Shown: positions 62,427 to 64,000 of the stretch, in pieces
Numbering within the stretch: the first letter of the stretch is position 1
Layout: each line of letters begins with the position of its first letter
Source of the DNA: Burkholderia glumae LMG 2196 = ATCC 33617
Lineage (GTDB): Bacteria > Pseudomonadota > Gammaproteobacteria > Burkholderiales > Burkholderiaceae
Assembly (NCBI RefSeq): GCF_000960995.1
Contig: NZ_CP009434.1
Coordinates: 1,984,001 to 2,048,000, forward strand
Length of the DNA stretch: 64,000 nucleotides
Reading direction: 5' to 3'
Notes under the pieces: generated by a model
Database searches by the model: none
What the model was told of the DNA's origin: nothing
The model's input: only the letters and a program-made list of their open reading frames with translations
Translations under genes and position numbers: made by a program

Positions 62427-63021
62427 CGATCTCCTGGTTTTGAATCCACGCGCCAGGCAGCGGCTGGTGCCGGCCGGATCGGCCTGCCGCACACGCCGCG
62501 CTCCCTGCGCGAGTCGAGCCATTGTGCGCGGAGGGGCGACGCCCGGTCCACGGGCGATGCCGTTCGTTACCGAAGCGACAGAGCTGTTACATCCGCCGCT
62601 CGAACCGGAAGGCAATCGAAAGCCGCGGCCGTTCCGCAGCCGAGACGCGCCGCGCCCGCCCAGGGCACGAGGCGCGTGAACCGGTAGCCGTGGGGCCCGG
62701 CGAGCACCCGCAGGCAGGCCAAGCCGATCCCGTGCGGCGCCGGGTCCGCTGGGATGCCGTACACGAAGCAGCCGAAGCCCCAGCCGCCCGACCAGCGATC
62801 AATCAGGCTTCAGGATGCCTGAATAATAGCGTCCGCCGACGGCACGACACGGAACGAAGCGGATCGGCGCGGTTTCGCGGCATGGGGAGACGGGAAACGG
62901 GCCTCGCGCGCCGCTCATGAAGGTGTTTTTCTTCGAGACAGTTTCAAAAAGGCTCTGTGGGGCTGTTAACTTTCGCGGCTACCTATTACCCTCAGGCATC
63001 GGAGCAACCGAGATCGAGGAG
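62427..63021. other. Gap with possible gene debris and IS5 left end
   Basis: 595 bases. On the minus strand about 62567-62820 an open frame without a good start reads FGCFVYGIPADPAPHGIG and LACLRVLAGPHGYRF, possibly a gene fragment. AT-richer sequence from about 62925 probably belongs to the left end of the IS5-type element. Confidence 0.4.
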
Positions 63022-63505
63022 ATGGGCAAGCCGATCATCGACGACGAACTGTGGAGCTTGGTCGAACCATTACTGCCGCCACCCAAGCCGCGGCGCAAGA
63101 AGAACCCAGGCCGCTTGCCTGTTTCGAATCGCACCGCGCTGAGCGGCATCCTGTTCGTTCTCGAGACGAAACTGCGCCGGCGCGACCTGCCCGCCGAGAT
63201 GGGCTGCGCTTCGGGCCTGACATGCTGGCGACGGCTGCGCGATTGGCAGACTGCGGGTGTATGGGATCGCCTGCACGGGTTGTGGCTCGCGAAGCTGCGA
63301 GCAGTAGACCAAATCGACTTCTCGCGAGCCGCTGTCGATTCATCATCGATTCGCGCCATTGGAGCGGGACAAAAACTGGGCCAAAACCTACCGATCGAGC
63401 GTGCCCCGGTTCCAAGCACCACATCGTCACCGGCGTCAACGGCACGCCGCTCGCCGCTCGCCGCGATCCTGACCCGCGCGAATGTCAACGACGCCACGGG
63501 TATTG
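63022..63505 (+). mobile_element. IS5-family (IS427-type) transposase, frameshifted and cut off
   Basis: The transposase starts MGKPIIDDELWSLVEPLLPPPKPRRKKNPGRLP with GAGGAG before the ATG, and has the AVDSSSIRAIGAGQK block. Within it the frame is lost at a run of five A (63371-63375) and regained after a 7-base duplication, GCTCGCC twice at 63449-63462; the stretch between reads correctly in another frame (TDRACPGSKHHIVTGVNGTPLAA). After NVNDATGI (about 63505) similarity ends, where the IS6-type element begins. It cannot be active. Confidence 0.75.
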
Positions 63506-63539
63506 TCAGGTTGTTGTGCGAAGGCTTGTGTAGTAGGGC

Positions 63540-64000
63540 ATGAAGAAATCGACCGATGCCGTCCAGCCGTGCGTTGATTCGCCGATCTCGTTCAAAGGCT
63601 ACCGCTTCCCACCTGACGTGATCAGCTACGCGGTGTGGCTGAACTACCGATTTCCGCTGAGCCTGCGCATGGTTGAGGAAATGCTGGCGGCACGGGGCAT
63701 CGAGCTGACCCATGAGACGGTGCGATGCGGGGCCATGAAGTTGGGTCTGGCGATCGCCCGGCACATCCGTTCCACGGCCTCGAGCCGCAGTGACAAATGG
63801 CACCTCGACGAGATCGCGATGACCATTCGCGGCGTGAAGCATTGGCTCTGGCGAGCCGTAGATCAATACGGCGCGGTGCTCGATGTCCTGGTTCAGCGCC
63901 AGCGCGACACCGCGGCGGCCAAGCGACTGATGCGCAAGCTGCTCAAGCGCCACGGCCGCCCGCGCGTCATCGTGACGGACAAATTGCGCAGCGACGCGGC
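63540..64000 (+). CDS. IS6-family (IS26/IS240-like) transposase, N-terminal part (runs off window)
   Basis: 154 codons are visible from ATG 63540. ISFKGYRFPPDVISYAVWLNYRFPLSLRMVEEMLA and ARGIELTHETVR are the IS6 opening; the DDE domain begins KWHLDEI (first Asp), and VIVTDKL holds the second Asp. The visible part is intact except that RSDAA replaces the usual RSYAA. It interrupts the IS5-family transposase gene at about 63505-63540, so it is the later insertion. Confidence 0.85.
   Translation, partial: MKKSTDAVQPCVDSPISFKGYRFPPDVISYAVWLNYRFPLSLRMVEEMLAARGIELTHETVRCGAMKLGLAIARHIRSTASSRSDKWHLDEIAMTIRGVKHWLWRAVDQYGAVLDVLVQRQRDTAAAKRLMRKLLKRHGRPRVIVTDKLRSDA

Noticed and set aside
62567..62820. 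Minus-strand frame with FGCFVYGIPADPAPHGIG
   Set aside because: No convincing start or known family; kept only as possible gene debris in the gap description.

Overview
The window is very GC-rich and has the gene style of a Burkholderia chromosome or chromid. Support comes from a small DUF4148-type secreted protein, a Tat-exported phosphocholine-type phospholipase C, a cynR/cynS pair, paired chemoreceptors and IS5/IS6-type insertion sequences. A plant-associated Burkholderia (gladioli/glumae/plantarii type) fits the siderophore locus and a GH54 arabinofuranosidase. The species is inference.

1-24935 is one iron-uptake locus. On the minus strand, in transcription order, lie an MbtH-like protein, a type II thioesterase, a TauD/SyrP-like dioxygenase, a three-module NRPS (3688 aa), a one-module NRPS with terminal thioesterase (1874 aa), an ABC ATPase, a binding protein, a double-length FhuB-like permease and the start of a TonB-dependent receptor. 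Module order is C-A-T-E / C-A-T / C-A-T / C-A-T-E-TE. The first and last modules share one unusual adenylation code and both epimerise; the third carries the classic glycine code. Three Fur-box-like sites flank the locus. A divergent gene resembles a phosphopantetheinyl transferase without the usual metal-binding acids. No ornithine hydroxylase, sigma factor or acyltransferase is in view, so this is not a plain ornibactin/malleobactin cluster.

25168-34761 is mixed accessory DNA: a membrane-anchored unknown, an AANAT-like acetyltransferase, cynR/cynS, a DUF4148 protein, a tiny lipoprotein, a phospholipase C, and a GH54 arabinofuranosidase behind an AT-richer leader with nested dyads. 34922-39097 holds a chemoreceptor, a BigR-like ArsR regulator with a split YeeE/YedE sulfur transporter, and a cation diffusion facilitator.

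39357-43211 is a tight minus-strand operon (ketopantoate-reductase-like, VOC, MaoC, CaiB/BaiF CoA-transferase, AroE-like), divergent from a LysR gene with a palindromic site between them; it looks like an undescribed CoA-dependent catabolic pathway. 44373-46071 holds a cysQ-like phosphatase and an acetyltransferase. 46393-57447 looks like an amine or amino-acid catabolic locus: a DadA/PuuB-like oxidase, a polar amino acid ABC transporter, two aldehyde dehydrogenases, an XRE-cupin regulator (PuuR-like), a tandem-GNAT protein, an aspartoacylase-family hydrolase, and a two-cupin protein broken by a frameshift. A dCache chemoreceptor follows.

59561-64000 decays toward the right edge: a lipoprotein, a truncated DHA2 transporter, a truncated and frameshifted phoD fragment, a small glycine-rich protein, an IS5-family remnant and an IS6-family element running off the end. 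No tRNA, rRNA or CRISPR array was seen.
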